Of a DNA stretch of 64,000 bases, positions 14,931 to 23,968 are shown piece after piece. The number at the start of each line of letters is the position of its first letter. Position 1 is the first letter of the stretch. The notes beneath the pieces are model-generated. The model did not search any database, had not been told where the DNA came from, and saw only the letters and a program-made list of their open reading frames with translations. The stretch is from Planctomycetes bacterium B3_Pla. GTDB lineage: Bacteria; Planctomycetota; Phycisphaerae; Sedimentisphaerales; Anaerobacaceae. The stretch lies in the NCBI GenBank assembly GCA_005223045.1, contig NJBM01000014.1, forward strand, positions 86,433 to 150,432, written 5' to 3'. Made by a program: the position numbers and the translations under genes.

Positions 14931-17297
14931 ATGAACGAAAGAGTAAGAAAGCTGCGTCAGCAGAGCGTCGAGACCAGACCGTACATCTCGACCGAGCGGG
15001 CGGAACTGATAACCGAGTTCTACCGCAGCGACGCCCCTCTGAGCAAATCTGTCCCGGTCTGCCGTGCCTTATCGTTCAAGCACATCATGGAACATAAGAC
15101 CGTCTGTATAAACGATGGTGAGCTTATCGTAGGCGAGCGCGGCCCGGCGCCCAAGGCTACGCCCACTTATCCCGAATTGTGCTGTCACAGCACCGACGAC
15201 CTTCGAATACTCGACAGCCGGGAAAGAACACCCTTCGCAATCTCGGAAGAAGTCAAAAAGACTTATCAAGAGAAGATCATCCCCTTCTGGGCCGGCAAGA
15301 CTATACGGGAGAAAGTCTTCGCGGCAATGGACGAAGAGTGGCACCGGGCGTTCAACGCCGGAGTGTTCACGGAATTTATGGAGCAGCGCGCGCCGGGGCA
15401 CGCCATTCTCGACGATAAGATTTACCGCAAAGGGATGCTGGACTTTAAGCGCGACATTGCCGAGAACCGTGAGAAACTCGACTATTTCAACGACCCCCGC
15501 GCTTACGAAAAAGAGCAGGAATACCAGGCTATGGAAATCTGTGCCGATGCGATTATTGCTTTCGCGCAGCGGCACGCTGACAAGGCAGAACAACTCGCAC
15601 AACAAGAAACTGATCCTGTCCGGCGAGGCGAGCTGGAACGGATAGCCGACATCTGTTTACACGTTCCGGCGCATGCGCCGCGCGATTTCCAGGAGGCATT
15701 GCAGTCATACTGGTTCGTACACTTGTCGGTGATAACGGAGCTGAATACCTGGGATTCATTCAATCCGGGCCGGCTCGACCAGCACCTGCTGCCGTTCTAT
15801 GAGAAGGGTTTGCAGGATGGGACGTTGACGCCCGAGCAGGCCGAAGAACTGTTGCAGTGCTTCTGGATCAAGTTCAACAATCAGCCGGCCCCTCCCAAAG
15901 TGGGTGTGACCGAGCAGCAAAGCGGCACTTACACCGATTTCGCCCTGATCAATATCGGCGGACTCAGGCCAGGCGACGGAACCGACGGCGTTAATGACAT
16001 CTCGTACATGATGTTGAGTGTAGTGGACGAGATGCATCTGACCCAGCCCAGCGCGTGCATTCAGATTAGCAAGAGGAATACGGACCGTTTCCTCAAGCGC
16101 GCCTGCGAGGTGATTCGCACGGGAACCGGACAACCCTCCGTGTTCAACACGGACGTTATCATCAAGGAAATGCTCCAGGACGGCAAGAGCATGACGGACG
16201 CCCGCAGCGGCGGGCCAAGCGGCTGCGTTACGGTCAGCTCATTCGGCAAAGAAAGCTGCACCCTGACCGGCTACATAAACTGGCCGAAGATTCTGGAACT
16301 TGCCTGCTATGACGGCATCAATCCCGGCTCAGGCGAGCAGGTCGGCCCACGGACGGGAGATGCCCGCCGGTTCACATCCTACCGGCAGATGATGGATGCC
16401 TACACCAAACAGCTCGAGTATTTCATCGACTTGAAAATCCGGGGCAACAACGTCATCGAGCGAATTTTCGCCAATCATATACCCGCGCCGTTCATGTCAA
16501 TCGTGATGGACGATTGTATCGCCCGCGGGCTGGATTACCACAACGGCGGAGCGCGGTACAACCCGACATACATTCAGGGAGTCGGCATCGGCACGGTGAC
16601 CGATTCGTTGGCGGCGGTAAAGCGCCACGTATTCGAGCAGCAAGATGTCACAATGGATGAATTGCTGGCCGCGATGAAAGCCGATTTTGACGGATACGAG
16701 CATTTACAGCACACGCTGTTCGAACATTCACCCAAGTACGGCAACGACGACGATTATGCCGACAGCATCACCGAGGAAGTATTTGACGCTTATTACGATT
16801 TGCTCAACGGCCGTCCGAATACCAAGGGCGGAAAATATCGCGTCAACCTTCTGCCTACAACAGTTCACATTTATTTCGGCTCGGCAACGGGCGCGCTTCC
16901 ATGCGGCCGGAGGGCGGGCGAGCCGGTCTCGGAGGGTATCTCGCCCAGCCGGGGCGGCGACCGCCACGGGCCTACCGCCGTTGTCAAGTCGGCGGCGAGA
17001 ATCGACCACGCCCGCACGGGGGGGACGCTTCTGAATATGAAGTTTAATCCGCAGGTGCTGGCCGGCGAGGACGGTATCGAGAAGCTGGCACATCTGATCA
17101 GGGCCTACTTCAAGCTGGACGGTCACCATATCCAGTTCAACGTCACCACCGCCGAGACGCTGCGAGAGGCCCAGCAGAATCCCGAACACCATCGAGACCT
17201 GATCGTAAGAGTGGCCGGTTACAGCGATTATTTCGTGGACGTGGGCCGGGACCTGCAGGAGGAAATCATCGCCCGCACCGAGCAGCAGGCACTATAA
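14931..17297 (+). CDS. HypD-like glycyl radical enzyme with altered active site (Cys-x-Thr)
   Basis: The protein has 788 residues; an AGGGGG ribosome binding site overlaps the activase end. The radical loop RVAGYSDYF carries Gly763 and the thiyl cysteine is Cys432 in SGCVTVSSFGKE. Length, Cys-to-Gly spacing and segments such as CINDGELIVGERGPAPKATP, FTEFMEQRAPGH and KFNNQPAPPKVG match trans-4-hydroxy-L-proline dehydratase (HypD) as I remember it. In HypD and other eliminases of the family the cysteine is followed by x-Glu, the acid/base residue; here that position is Thr434. The substrate is therefore uncertain. It may be a relative acting on another cyclic or amino-acid-like molecule. Peptidases and a symporter downstream suggest amino acid or peptide use. 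Confidence 0.85.
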   Translation: MNERVRKLRQQSVETRPYISTERAELITEFYRSDAPLSKSVPVCRALSFKHIMEHKTVCINDGELIVGERGPAPKATPTYPELCCHSTDDLRILDSRERTPFAISEEVKKTYQEKIIPFWAGKTIREKVFAAMDEEWHRAFNAGVFTEFMEQRAPGHAILDDKIYRKGMLDFKRDIAENREKLDYFNDPRAYEKEQEYQAMEICADAIIAFAQRHADKAEQLAQQETDPVRRGELERIADICLHVPAHAPRDFQEALQSYWFVHLSVITELNTWDSFNPGRLDQHLLPFYEKGLQDGTLTPEQAEELLQCFWIKFNNQPAPPKVGVTEQQSGTYTDFALINIGGLRPGDGTDGVNDISYMMLSVVDEMHLTQPSACIQISKRNTDRFLKRACEVIRTGTGQPSVFNTDVIIKEMLQDGKSMTDARSGGPSGCVTVSSFGKESCTLTGYINWPKILELACYDGINPGSGEQVGPRTGDARRFTSYRQMMDAYTKQLEYFIDLKIRGNNVIERIFANHIPAPFMSIVMDDCIARGLDYHNGGARYNPTYIQGVGIGTVTDSLAAVKRHVFEQQDVTMDELLAAMKADFDGYEHLQHTLFEHSPKYGNDDDYADSITEEVFDAYYDLLNGRPNTKGGKYRVNLLPTTVHIYFGSATGALPCGRRAGEPVSEGISPSRGGDRHGPTAVVKSAARIDHARTGGTLLNMKFNPQVLAGEDGIEKLAHLIRAYFKLDGHHIQFNVTTAETLREAQQNPEHHRDLIVRVAGYSDYFVDVGRDLQEEIIARTEQQAL

Positions 17298-17379
17298 AAC
17301 TCGTTCTGCGTACTATGTGCTGCGTTCTGAGCCGCGGAACGCCGAACGATGAACTCTGAACGAAGAATGGAGACCTGTT

Positions 17380-19074
17380 ATGAAAGGAAATGTAGGGTGT
17401 GCTACAGCACACCTTTTGACTCTGTGCGTTCTGCCGCTTCTTCTTTTCGGCTGTGCGCATAACGCCCAGGAGAGGCAGTTGCAGGAATTCATCACGGCTT
17501 ACGAGACAAAGATCGAACCCTTGTCCACCCAGACCAATCTAACCTACTGGGACGCATCAACTACCGGCAAGGCTGAGTTCTATGAAAAGCTCAGTGAATT
17601 GCAGACCAGGATTCGCCAGATTCATAGCAATCAGCAGGAATACGACTTTCTCAAAGATACAAAAGAAGCGGGACAAATTAAAGATGCCCGGCTGGCCCGG
17701 CAGTTAGACAAACTTTACTTCGCATATAAGCAGAATCAGATAGAGCCGGAGTTGTTGAAGAAGATCGTTGATGCGGACACGAAGGTGCAGGAAAAGTACA
17801 ACAACTTTCGCGGCACCATGGAGGGCAAGAAAGTCACCAACAGCGACGTCTATACAATCCTGACGACGGAGAAGGACTGCCGCAAAAGGGAATTGGCCTG
17901 GAAGGCGAGCAAGCAAGTCGGGGAGGCGATCATCGATGAATTTCTCCAATTGGTAAAGCTGCGCAACGCCGCGGCGCAAAAGCTTGGCTTCGACAATTAC
18001 CATACACTCTCGATAGTCACGGGCGAGCAGAGCATAGAAGAGCTGGACCGTATCTTCGATGACCTCAGCGAATTGACCGGCGAACCCTTCGCCCGGCTGA
18101 AGCAGGAACTCGACGGTATTTTGGCAAACGACTACGGCATCGCGCCGGAGGATTTGATGCCCTGGTACTATCACGATCCATTTTTTCAGAGGACCCCTTT
18201 GGTGTATGACCTGGATTTGGACACCTATTACAAAAACCAGGACGTCAAGGAATTAGCGGAAGACTATTATGCCGGCATCGGTCTTCCTGTGGATGATATT
18301 CTCGCCAAGAGTGATTTATATGACCGCGAAGGCAAGTATCCCCATGCTTTTAGCTTTGAAGGAGACCGGCATGGAGACGTTCGCATCTTGTGCAACCTTC
18401 AGAATACCGAACGCTGGATGGAGACTATATTGCATGAATTGGGTCATGCCGTTTACAGCAAGTATCACAACCGCGAAGAGCCCTGGTTGCTCAGAGAGCC
18501 GGCACACAGTTTCACAACTGAAGCGATTGCGATGTTCTTCGGACGCTTGAGCCGCAATCCCGTCTGGATGCAGAAGATGCTCGGTCTGGCGGACAAAGAG
18601 AGGGCGGAAATCGAAGGGATCAGCAGGAAATACTTGCAGTTCCAGCAGGTCCTGTTTACCCGATGGGCGATGGTAATGTACAGCTTTGAAAAGCAGCTTT
18701 ACGCCGATCCCGATCAGGATTTGAACGATTTGTGGTGGGACCTAGTTGAGAAATATCAGCTCATCAAGAGGCCGCCGGGGCCAGCCGACGCGGGCTGGGC
18801 TTCCAAGCTGCATTTCACGACGGCGCCCTGTTACTATCACAACTATATGTTGGGTGAATTATTGGCCTCTCAACTGCACCACCATGTTGTCCACGAAGTT
18901 CTCAGGCTCGAATCCGACCACGACGTCAGTTATGTGGGCGACACGGCCCTCGGGGATTATCTGCGCAGGAAAGTCCTCGGCCCCGGTGCTCGCTACCACT
19001 GGAATGATATGATCGAACGAGCAACCGGCGAGCCGCTGACGCCTAAATACTTTGTCGAACAATTCGTGCAATAA
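17380..19074 (+). CDS. M2-family (ACE-like) zinc metallopeptidase, lipoprotein
   Basis: The protein has 564 residues with a lipoprotein signal (LLLFGC, Cys25). The zinc site is HELGH (His352, His356) with Glu381 in TTEAIAMFFG as third ligand. The order and spacing fit peptidyl-dipeptidase A (M2), which removes C-terminal dipeptides. YWDASTTGKAEFYEKL near the N-terminus and the C-terminal HFTTAPCYYHNYMLGELLA block also fit. It should act on oligopeptides at the cell envelope. Codons 4-11 lie within a 22-nt palindromic repeat, so the repeat supplies part of the signal peptide n-region. An alternative is a looser M3-like assignment. Confidence 0.85.
   Translation: MKGNVGCATAHLLTLCVLPLLLFGCAHNAQERQLQEFITAYETKIEPLSTQTNLTYWDASTTGKAEFYEKLSELQTRIRQIHSNQQEYDFLKDTKEAGQIKDARLARQLDKLYFAYKQNQIEPELLKKIVDADTKVQEKYNNFRGTMEGKKVTNSDVYTILTTEKDCRKRELAWKASKQVGEAIIDEFLQLVKLRNAAAQKLGFDNYHTLSIVTGEQSIEELDRIFDDLSELTGEPFARLKQELDGILANDYGIAPEDLMPWYYHDPFFQRTPLVYDLDLDTYYKNQDVKELAEDYYAGIGLPVDDILAKSDLYDREGKYPHAFSFEGDRHGDVRILCNLQNTERWMETILHELGHAVYSKYHNREEPWLLREPAHSFTTEAIAMFFGRLSRNPVWMQKMLGLADKERAEIEGISRKYLQFQQVLFTRWAMVMYSFEKQLYADPDQDLNDLWWDLVEKYQLIKRPPGPADAGWASKLHFTTAPCYYHNYMLGELLASQLHHHVVHEVLRLESDHDVSYVGDTALGDYLRRKVLGPGARYHWNDMIERATGEPLTPKYFVEQFVQ
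17392..17413. repeat. 22-nt palindromic repeat, copy 2, inside a coding region
   Basis: A perfect 7-bp stem GGTGTGC / GCACACC with loop TACA, preceded by GTAG. It shares length, GTAGGGTG end and architecture with the inverse complement of the copy at 13848. It lies within the first 12 codons of the M2 peptidase gene. Confidence 0.75.
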
Positions 19075-19138
19075 CGATCAAGACCACCATGAACAACTGT
19101 ACCAACCTCGGTTGCCAACATACGCTGTGGAGCAATAC

Positions 19139-21022
19139 ATGACTTATTTGGTCGCTATATTTATCTACTTGTTCGTCCTGGCGGGCATCGGCATCTACAA
19201 GTCGCGACAGGTCAAGACGCAGGAGGATTTCACCGTCGCCGGGCGCACTCTTTCGCCGTGGATAATGGTCTGTACAATGCTCGCCGTCTGGATCGGGACC
19301 GGCTCGATCGTGGGCAACGCCGGCAAGACTTATCAAGTCGGCATGTCGGCCTTATGGCTGCCGTGCGGGACCTTCATAGGAATGATTCTGCTTTCTTTTA
19401 TCGCCACCCGTGCGCGCAACATCGAGGCGCTGACCGTGCCGGAGATAATCGGCAGGCGCTTCGGCGGCCAAGCGAGGATATTGGCCGTCGTGGCTCTGAT
19501 CGTCGCCTACATGGTGATTGTCAGTTACCAGTTCAATGCCGGCGGCATGGTTCTGGAAGTAATCGCGGGCCAGAAGGACAAAGTCACACTCAGTACGGGC
19601 AGCCTGCTGACCAAAAGGCAGGTCCGCAAAGGCTATTTCAGGTATGAACCGCCGGCGGACTGGATGGGCGCTGCGCACATTGGTTTCGACGCCAGGGACA
19701 AGAGCACGGGGCAGTGGTCCGGCGGCGCCGAGCGGTTCACCGTTCTGGTCGTGCCTTCGGCCCGAATCATTGGAGTCAAAGAGGCCCTGGAGGCGGCGCG
19801 CAACGAAGCCTCCATCGCACCCCTTGTTGAGGCGGTCGGCTCCCTCGATGTCATCGGCGCAGCCGAGATCGAGGGCCTGGACAATCTCGACAACGTCGTC
19901 GCTATCAAGCAAAATACAATCACCCGGATTACGATTACCGGGCACGGCGAGGGCTTTGCCGGCAACGAGCAAATCTTCCGGCTGGCCGGGCCGCCGAAAA
20001 CGGGAAATGCGTATCTGCATGAACCCAAGCTGACTTCGGAGAAGGCCACGATCATCGCTGCGGTTTTCATCGTGGCCTATACCATGTTGGCCGGCCTGAT
20101 GAGCCTGGCCTTTGCCGATGTCGTCACCGGAACCGTGATCATGGGGACTTTGCTGATTGCGTTTCCCATCGCATTGATCAAAGCGGGCGGTATCTCCGGC
20201 ATGGAAGCGGCCTTCGCGGAAATGGCCGACCGGCCCGATCACATGCGGATGTTGGGCGTGTGGGGGGCCGTGGATTACATCAACTTCTGTCTGCCCGTGT
20301 TTCTGCTTGTACTGGGCGACGCCAATCAATACCAACGCATTTTTGCCAGCCGCAATGCCAAAGGAGCCAGGACGGCTGTAATCATCATGATCTTTGTCGC
20401 CTTGATCATTGAAGAGCTAATCATCGCCGAAGCATGGTTTGCCAGCAGCCTGATACCCGATCCCGAAAATGGACGCTTTGTCCTGATCTATGCCGCCCGG
20501 CACTTTATGCCGCTTGCTCTCGGACTGCTTTTCATGATAACCGTCGTGGGGATCATCATCTCCACCGCCGACTCATTCCTGCTGGTGCCCGCCACGACCT
20601 TCATCAAGGACGTTTATCAGGCGCACATCAACCCAAAGGCGCCGGAGAAGAAAATCGTCTTTATGAGCCGCCTGATGGTGTTGACCTTTGGAGTAATTGC
20701 CTGGCTCATTTCACTGGCATTCGCCGAGAGCACGACCGTTTTTGAAAAGTCGCTGTACGCCTTCACAGTTTACGGCTCGGCCATCACGCCGTGCCTGGTG
20801 GCGGCACTGTTCTGGAAGGGGGCGACCAAAGCGGGTGCAATCAGCTCGATCCTCGCCGGCACCGTCACCACGCTCCTGTGGGGAGAAGTGCTGAAGGACC
20901 GCCTGCCCGCCCATGTGGCCAGGCTCGACGCAGTGCTGCCCGCGATAACACTCTCGGTCGTTTGCCTGATAGTCGTCAGTCTCTTGACTCGAAATCCACA
21001 GCTAACCGGAGGTGATTCATAA
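19139..21022 (+). CDS. Sodium:solute symporter (SSS family) with a 155-residue inserted domain
   Basis: The protein has 627 residues from the ATG at 19139 (GTGGAG six bases upstream). Its helices and motifs fit the SSS family: SRQVKTQEDFTVAGRTLSPW, WIGTGSIVGNAGKTYQVG, YTMLAGLMSLAFADVVTG and VGIIISTADSFLLVPATTFI. Between membrane segments of about 120-145 and 303-320 sits an unusual soluble insert. Residues about 150-207 resemble a cadherin/VCBS-type Ig-like repeat (GYFRYEPPADWMGAAHIGFD), and about 208-297 are unassigned. It probably imports an amino acid, peptide fragment or sugar with Na+. It is located between an M2 peptidase and a Xaa-Pro aminopeptidase. Confidence 0.88.
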   Translation: MTYLVAIFIYLFVLAGIGIYKSRQVKTQEDFTVAGRTLSPWIMVCTMLAVWIGTGSIVGNAGKTYQVGMSALWLPCGTFIGMILLSFIATRARNIEALTVPEIIGRRFGGQARILAVVALIVAYMVIVSYQFNAGGMVLEVIAGQKDKVTLSTGSLLTKRQVRKGYFRYEPPADWMGAAHIGFDARDKSTGQWSGGAERFTVLVVPSARIIGVKEALEAARNEASIAPLVEAVGSLDVIGAAEIEGLDNLDNVVAIKQNTITRITITGHGEGFAGNEQIFRLAGPPKTGNAYLHEPKLTSEKATIIAAVFIVAYTMLAGLMSLAFADVVTGTVIMGTLLIAFPIALIKAGGISGMEAAFAEMADRPDHMRMLGVWGAVDYINFCLPVFLLVLGDANQYQRIFASRNAKGARTAVIIMIFVALIIEELIIAEAWFASSLIPDPENGRFVLIYAARHFMPLALGLLFMITVVGIIISTADSFLLVPATTFIKDVYQAHINPKAPEKKIVFMSRLMVLTFGVIAWLISLAFAESTTVFEKSLYAFTVYGSAITPCLVAALFWKGATKAGAISSILAGTVTTLLWGEVLKDRLPAHVARLDAVLPAITLSVVCLIVVSLLTRNPQLTGGDS

Positions 21023-22408
21023 ATGTTTGCCCCAAACGTATATATCGAAAGAAGAAAACGCCTGCGAACCGACGTCGAGTCGGGCGTGATTCTGTTCTTA
21101 GGCAATGAAGAAAGCCCTATGAACTATCCTGACAATCAATATCCCTTTCGGCAGGACAGTTCGTTTCTCTATTTCTTCGGGCTTGACTGCCCCGGACTGG
21201 CCGCTGTTATTGACATTGACCAGGGCAGCGAGTGTATCTTCGGCGACGATCTTACCGTTGACGATATTGTCTGGACCGGTCCGCAGCCACCGTTAAGAGA
21301 AAAATGCCAAGAGGTCGGTATTTCTCAGACTGCCGCACACGATCAACTGCCGGTGACGTTGATAAGAGCTGCTGAGCAGGGCAGAACCATCCATTTTCTG
21401 CCCCAATATCGGGCCGACAATGTTCTGAAGATCGAGCAGTTGCTGGCAATCCCACCGGCGGTAATTGAGGATCACGACTCGGAGAGATTGATCAGGGCGG
21501 TCATCGCACAAAGGTCCATAAAGGCCGAAGAGGAAATTACGCAAATTGAAGCGGCCCTGGACATTGCATACGAGATGCAGACAACAGCAATGAAGATGTC
21601 GAAACCAGGCGTCTATGAGCGCCAGATCGCCGGGGCTATGGAGGCAATCGCACTCTCGCATGGGGGACGCCTGTCATTCCCCACAATTTTCTCAATCCAC
21701 GGCGAAACGCTTCACAACCACTATCATGGAAATCTGATGAAAGACGGCGACATTGCCGTAAACGATTCGGGGGCGGAATCCCCATCTCACTACACGAGTG
21801 ACATTACCAGGACGATTCCCGTCAGTGGAAAATTCTCGCAGAGACAAAAAGAAATCTATGCTATCGTTTTGGACGCACAAAACAAAGCGATTGAAGCAGT
21901 CAAGCCCGGCGTTGAATTCAGAGATATTCATCGCCTCGCGTCTGAAGTTCTCGTATCGGGGCTGAAAGACCTTGGACTTGTCAAGGGCAACGTGACCGAG
22001 GCGGTGCAGGCCGGAGTTCACACATTGTTCTTTCAGTGCGGCTTAGGGCACATGATGGGGCTTGACGTCCATGACATGGAGGGACTGGGGGAAGATTATG
22101 TCGGCTATACCGACACCATCAAGCGCAATCCGGAGTTTGGCTGGCGCTCGTTGAGGCTGGCAAAGGCACTCAAACCCGGATTTGTCATCACCGTAGAGCC
22201 GGGGCTGTACTTCATCCCTGAGTTGATCGACCGCTGGAAAACCGAGCAGAAGAACGCGCAGTATATCAATTACGATGCCGTCGAGAAATACAGGGATTTC
22301 GGCGGAATCAGGATAGAAGACGACGTGCTGGTAACGCAGCAGGGCTGCCGCATATTAGGCAAGCCTATACCCCGGACCATCGAAGAAGTTGAAGCGATGT
22401 CCTCGTAA
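21023..22408 (+). CDS. Xaa-Pro aminopeptidase (M24B)
   Basis: The protein has 461 residues. Its ATG directly follows the symporter stop, and its Shine-Dalgarno GGAGGTGA lies inside the end of that gene, so the two are coupled. Residues 1-130 form the AMP_N domain (YPFRQDSSFLYFFGLD). Residues 170-440 are the pita-bread peptidase with the binuclear metal ligands: Asp in VNDSGAES and SDITRTIP, His in GLGHMMGLDVHD, and Glu in TVEPGLYF and GIRIEDDVLV. It releases the N-terminal residue from X-Pro peptides and should be cytoplasmic. It fits a proline-rich peptide use pathway with the HypD-like enzyme upstream. Confidence 0.92.
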   Translation: MFAPNVYIERRKRLRTDVESGVILFLGNEESPMNYPDNQYPFRQDSSFLYFFGLDCPGLAAVIDIDQGSECIFGDDLTVDDIVWTGPQPPLREKCQEVGISQTAAHDQLPVTLIRAAEQGRTIHFLPQYRADNVLKIEQLLAIPPAVIEDHDSERLIRAVIAQRSIKAEEEITQIEAALDIAYEMQTTAMKMSKPGVYERQIAGAMEAIALSHGGRLSFPTIFSIHGETLHNHYHGNLMKDGDIAVNDSGAESPSHYTSDITRTIPVSGKFSQRQKEIYAIVLDAQNKAIEAVKPGVEFRDIHRLASEVLVSGLKDLGLVKGNVTEAVQAGVHTLFFQCGLGHMMGLDVHDMEGLGEDYVGYTDTIKRNPEFGWRSLRLAKALKPGFVITVEPGLYFIPELIDRWKTEQKNAQYINYDAVEKYRDFGGIRIEDDVLVTQQGCRILGKPIPRTIEEVEAMSS

Positions 22409-22493
22409 CTCGTATCTCGTATTGCGTATTGCGTATTGCGTATATCGTATCACGCACTCCCTAGGGGACGCCTTACGGCGGACGCAATACGAA
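22409..22493. repeat. Short tandem CGTATTG repeats and mini-hairpin between convergent genes
   Basis: CGTATTG occurs three times in a row, followed by CGTATATCGTATCACGC. The mini-palindrome GGACGCCTTACGGCGGA lies at 22466-22482, and GCAATACGA echoes the tandem unit on the other strand. No T-rich terminator is evident. Confidence 0.75.
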
Positions 22494-23885
22494 TCAACTT
22501 TTGTACTTTTCCCAAAAATCGGGGAAGAACTCCTTCGCCTTAACCTCAAGCTCCTGGTCGCTGATGGCGGTCAGACGGCCCTCGACGTCGTATTGGTCGA
22601 TGACCCAGCGAGCCAGCTTGTGGACCCTGATCTTATTGAGCCGGTCGCCGCCGGCCAGACCGAAGAATTCGTTGACCCAATGGGCCACTCCGTCGGCGCC
22701 GCTCTTGTCGGTAATGGCAACCCGCGGGGGCCTGCCCAGGAGTTTCTCGGTATCGAAGATATTGTAAATCCGCTCGTCCTGTCGGAGTCCGCCGGCGTGA
22801 ATGCCGGCCCGCGTCACGTTGAAAGCCCTGCCCGCGAACGGGTAGTTGTCGGGAATGGGCAGCCCGATGGATCTCATGTAATCGGCCAGCTCGGTTATGA
22901 CCATCGTATCAAGCCCGCATGTATCACCCTTGAGGGCTATATACTCGAAAACGGCAGCCTCCAGGGGTGGATTGCCTGTCCGCTCTCCAAAACCGAAGAG
23001 CGTGGTATTTACAAAATCGACGCCGTAAAGCCATGCCGTTCCGCCGTTGGCGTGGACTTTGTGGAAGTCGTTGTGCCCGTGCCATTCCAACCTGTCGCTC
23101 GGCACGCCGCACTCCTGGTTGAGTTTGTAGATGAGCTTGGGGATGCTCCTCGGCAGCCCGGCTCCGGGATAGCTTACGCCGAAGCCCATAGTATCGCACA
23201 ACCTGATTTTCGCCGACAACTCTTCCGGCACCTGCTCACTCATCTCCATCAGCCTGTCGACGAAGGGCAGCACAAAGCCCTCAATATCAGCGCGCGTCAC
23301 ATCCTCCAGATGACACCGGGGACGAACACCTGCTTCAAAAGCGGCGGCCACTACCTCGCAATAACTCTCCATGCACTCCTTGCGGGTGCGGAATTTCAGC
23401 TTTTGGAATATGTGATAATCCGAGCAGCTCGTGAGCATGCCTGTTTCCTTCAATCCGGCTTCTTTTACGAGCCGGAAATCCCCCTTGACGGCACGAATCC
23501 AGCCGGTGCACTCGGGATACGTGTGCCCCAGCGCACGGCATCGGTCCAGAGTCTCGCGGTCGTTCTTTGTATAAAGGAAAAACTCGGTCTGCCGGATCAC
23601 GCCGTTGGGCCCGCTGAGCTTTGCCAGCAGGTCGTAAATGTGGACCATCTGCTCGATGGTGTAAGGGGGCCTGGCCTGCTGACCGTCTCGAAAAGTCGTA
23701 TCTGTTATCAGTATCGGCCTGTCCTTGACGGCCTCGAAGTCAAACTCGACCGGCTTGCCGTCGATGTACTCGATAGCCGGGTTACTTAGAGGGATCAGTG
23801 GGGGAAGATTGTATGGAAAGACATCCTCTACCAGATTCGGTACTTTCGCATCCACCAGACGATGTTTCTTTTTGACATTACCCAT
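22494..23885 (-). CDS. DRE-TIM metallolyase, Re-citrate synthase / isopropylmalate synthase-like
   Basis: The protein has 463 residues, with AAAGGAC before the ATG. The HMGL-like barrel begins with ITDTTFRDGQQARPPYT (metal and acyl-acceptor site). LEWHGHNDFHKVHANG supplies the metal-binding histidines, and GFGERTGNPPLEA is the third conserved block. The phrases GPNGVIRQTEFFLYTKNDRE and SCSDYHIF resemble the Clostridium kluyveri Re-citrate synthase group more than LeuA, and the LeuA C-terminal regulatory domain is absent. It would condense acetyl-CoA with oxaloacetate or another 2-oxo acid. An acyl carrier protein gene lies 83 bp upstream. Homocitrate or 2-isopropylmalate synthase activity remains possible. 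Confidence 0.75.
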   Translation of the reverse strand: MGNVKKKHRLVDAKVPNLVEDVFPYNLPPLIPLSNPAIEYIDGKPVEFDFEAVKDRPILITDTTFRDGQQARPPYTIEQMVHIYDLLAKLSGPNGVIRQTEFFLYTKNDRETLDRCRALGHTYPECTGWIRAVKGDFRLVKEAGLKETGMLTSCSDYHIFQKLKFRTRKECMESYCEVVAAAFEAGVRPRCHLEDVTRADIEGFVLPFVDRLMEMSEQVPEELSAKIRLCDTMGFGVSYPGAGLPRSIPKLIYKLNQECGVPSDRLEWHGHNDFHKVHANGGTAWLYGVDFVNTTLFGFGERTGNPPLEAAVFEYIALKGDTCGLDTMVITELADYMRSIGLPIPDNYPFAGRAFNVTRAGIHAGGLRQDERIYNIFDTEKLLGRPPRVAITDKSGADGVAHWVNEFFGLAGGDRLNKIRVHKLARWVIDQYDVEGRLTAISDQELEVKAKEFFPDFWEKYKS

Positions 23886-23968
23886 AAAAGTCCTTTCTCT
23901 TGAATTTGGAATTTAGAATGCAGAATGTAGAATTCTCAATTCTTCATTCTCAATTCTCAATTCTTATG

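Noticed and set aside
22389..23789. Long plus-strand reading frame antisense to the Re-citrate-synthase-like gene
   Set aside because: No recognisable protein, no ribosome binding site, and the opposite strand carries clear family motifs.
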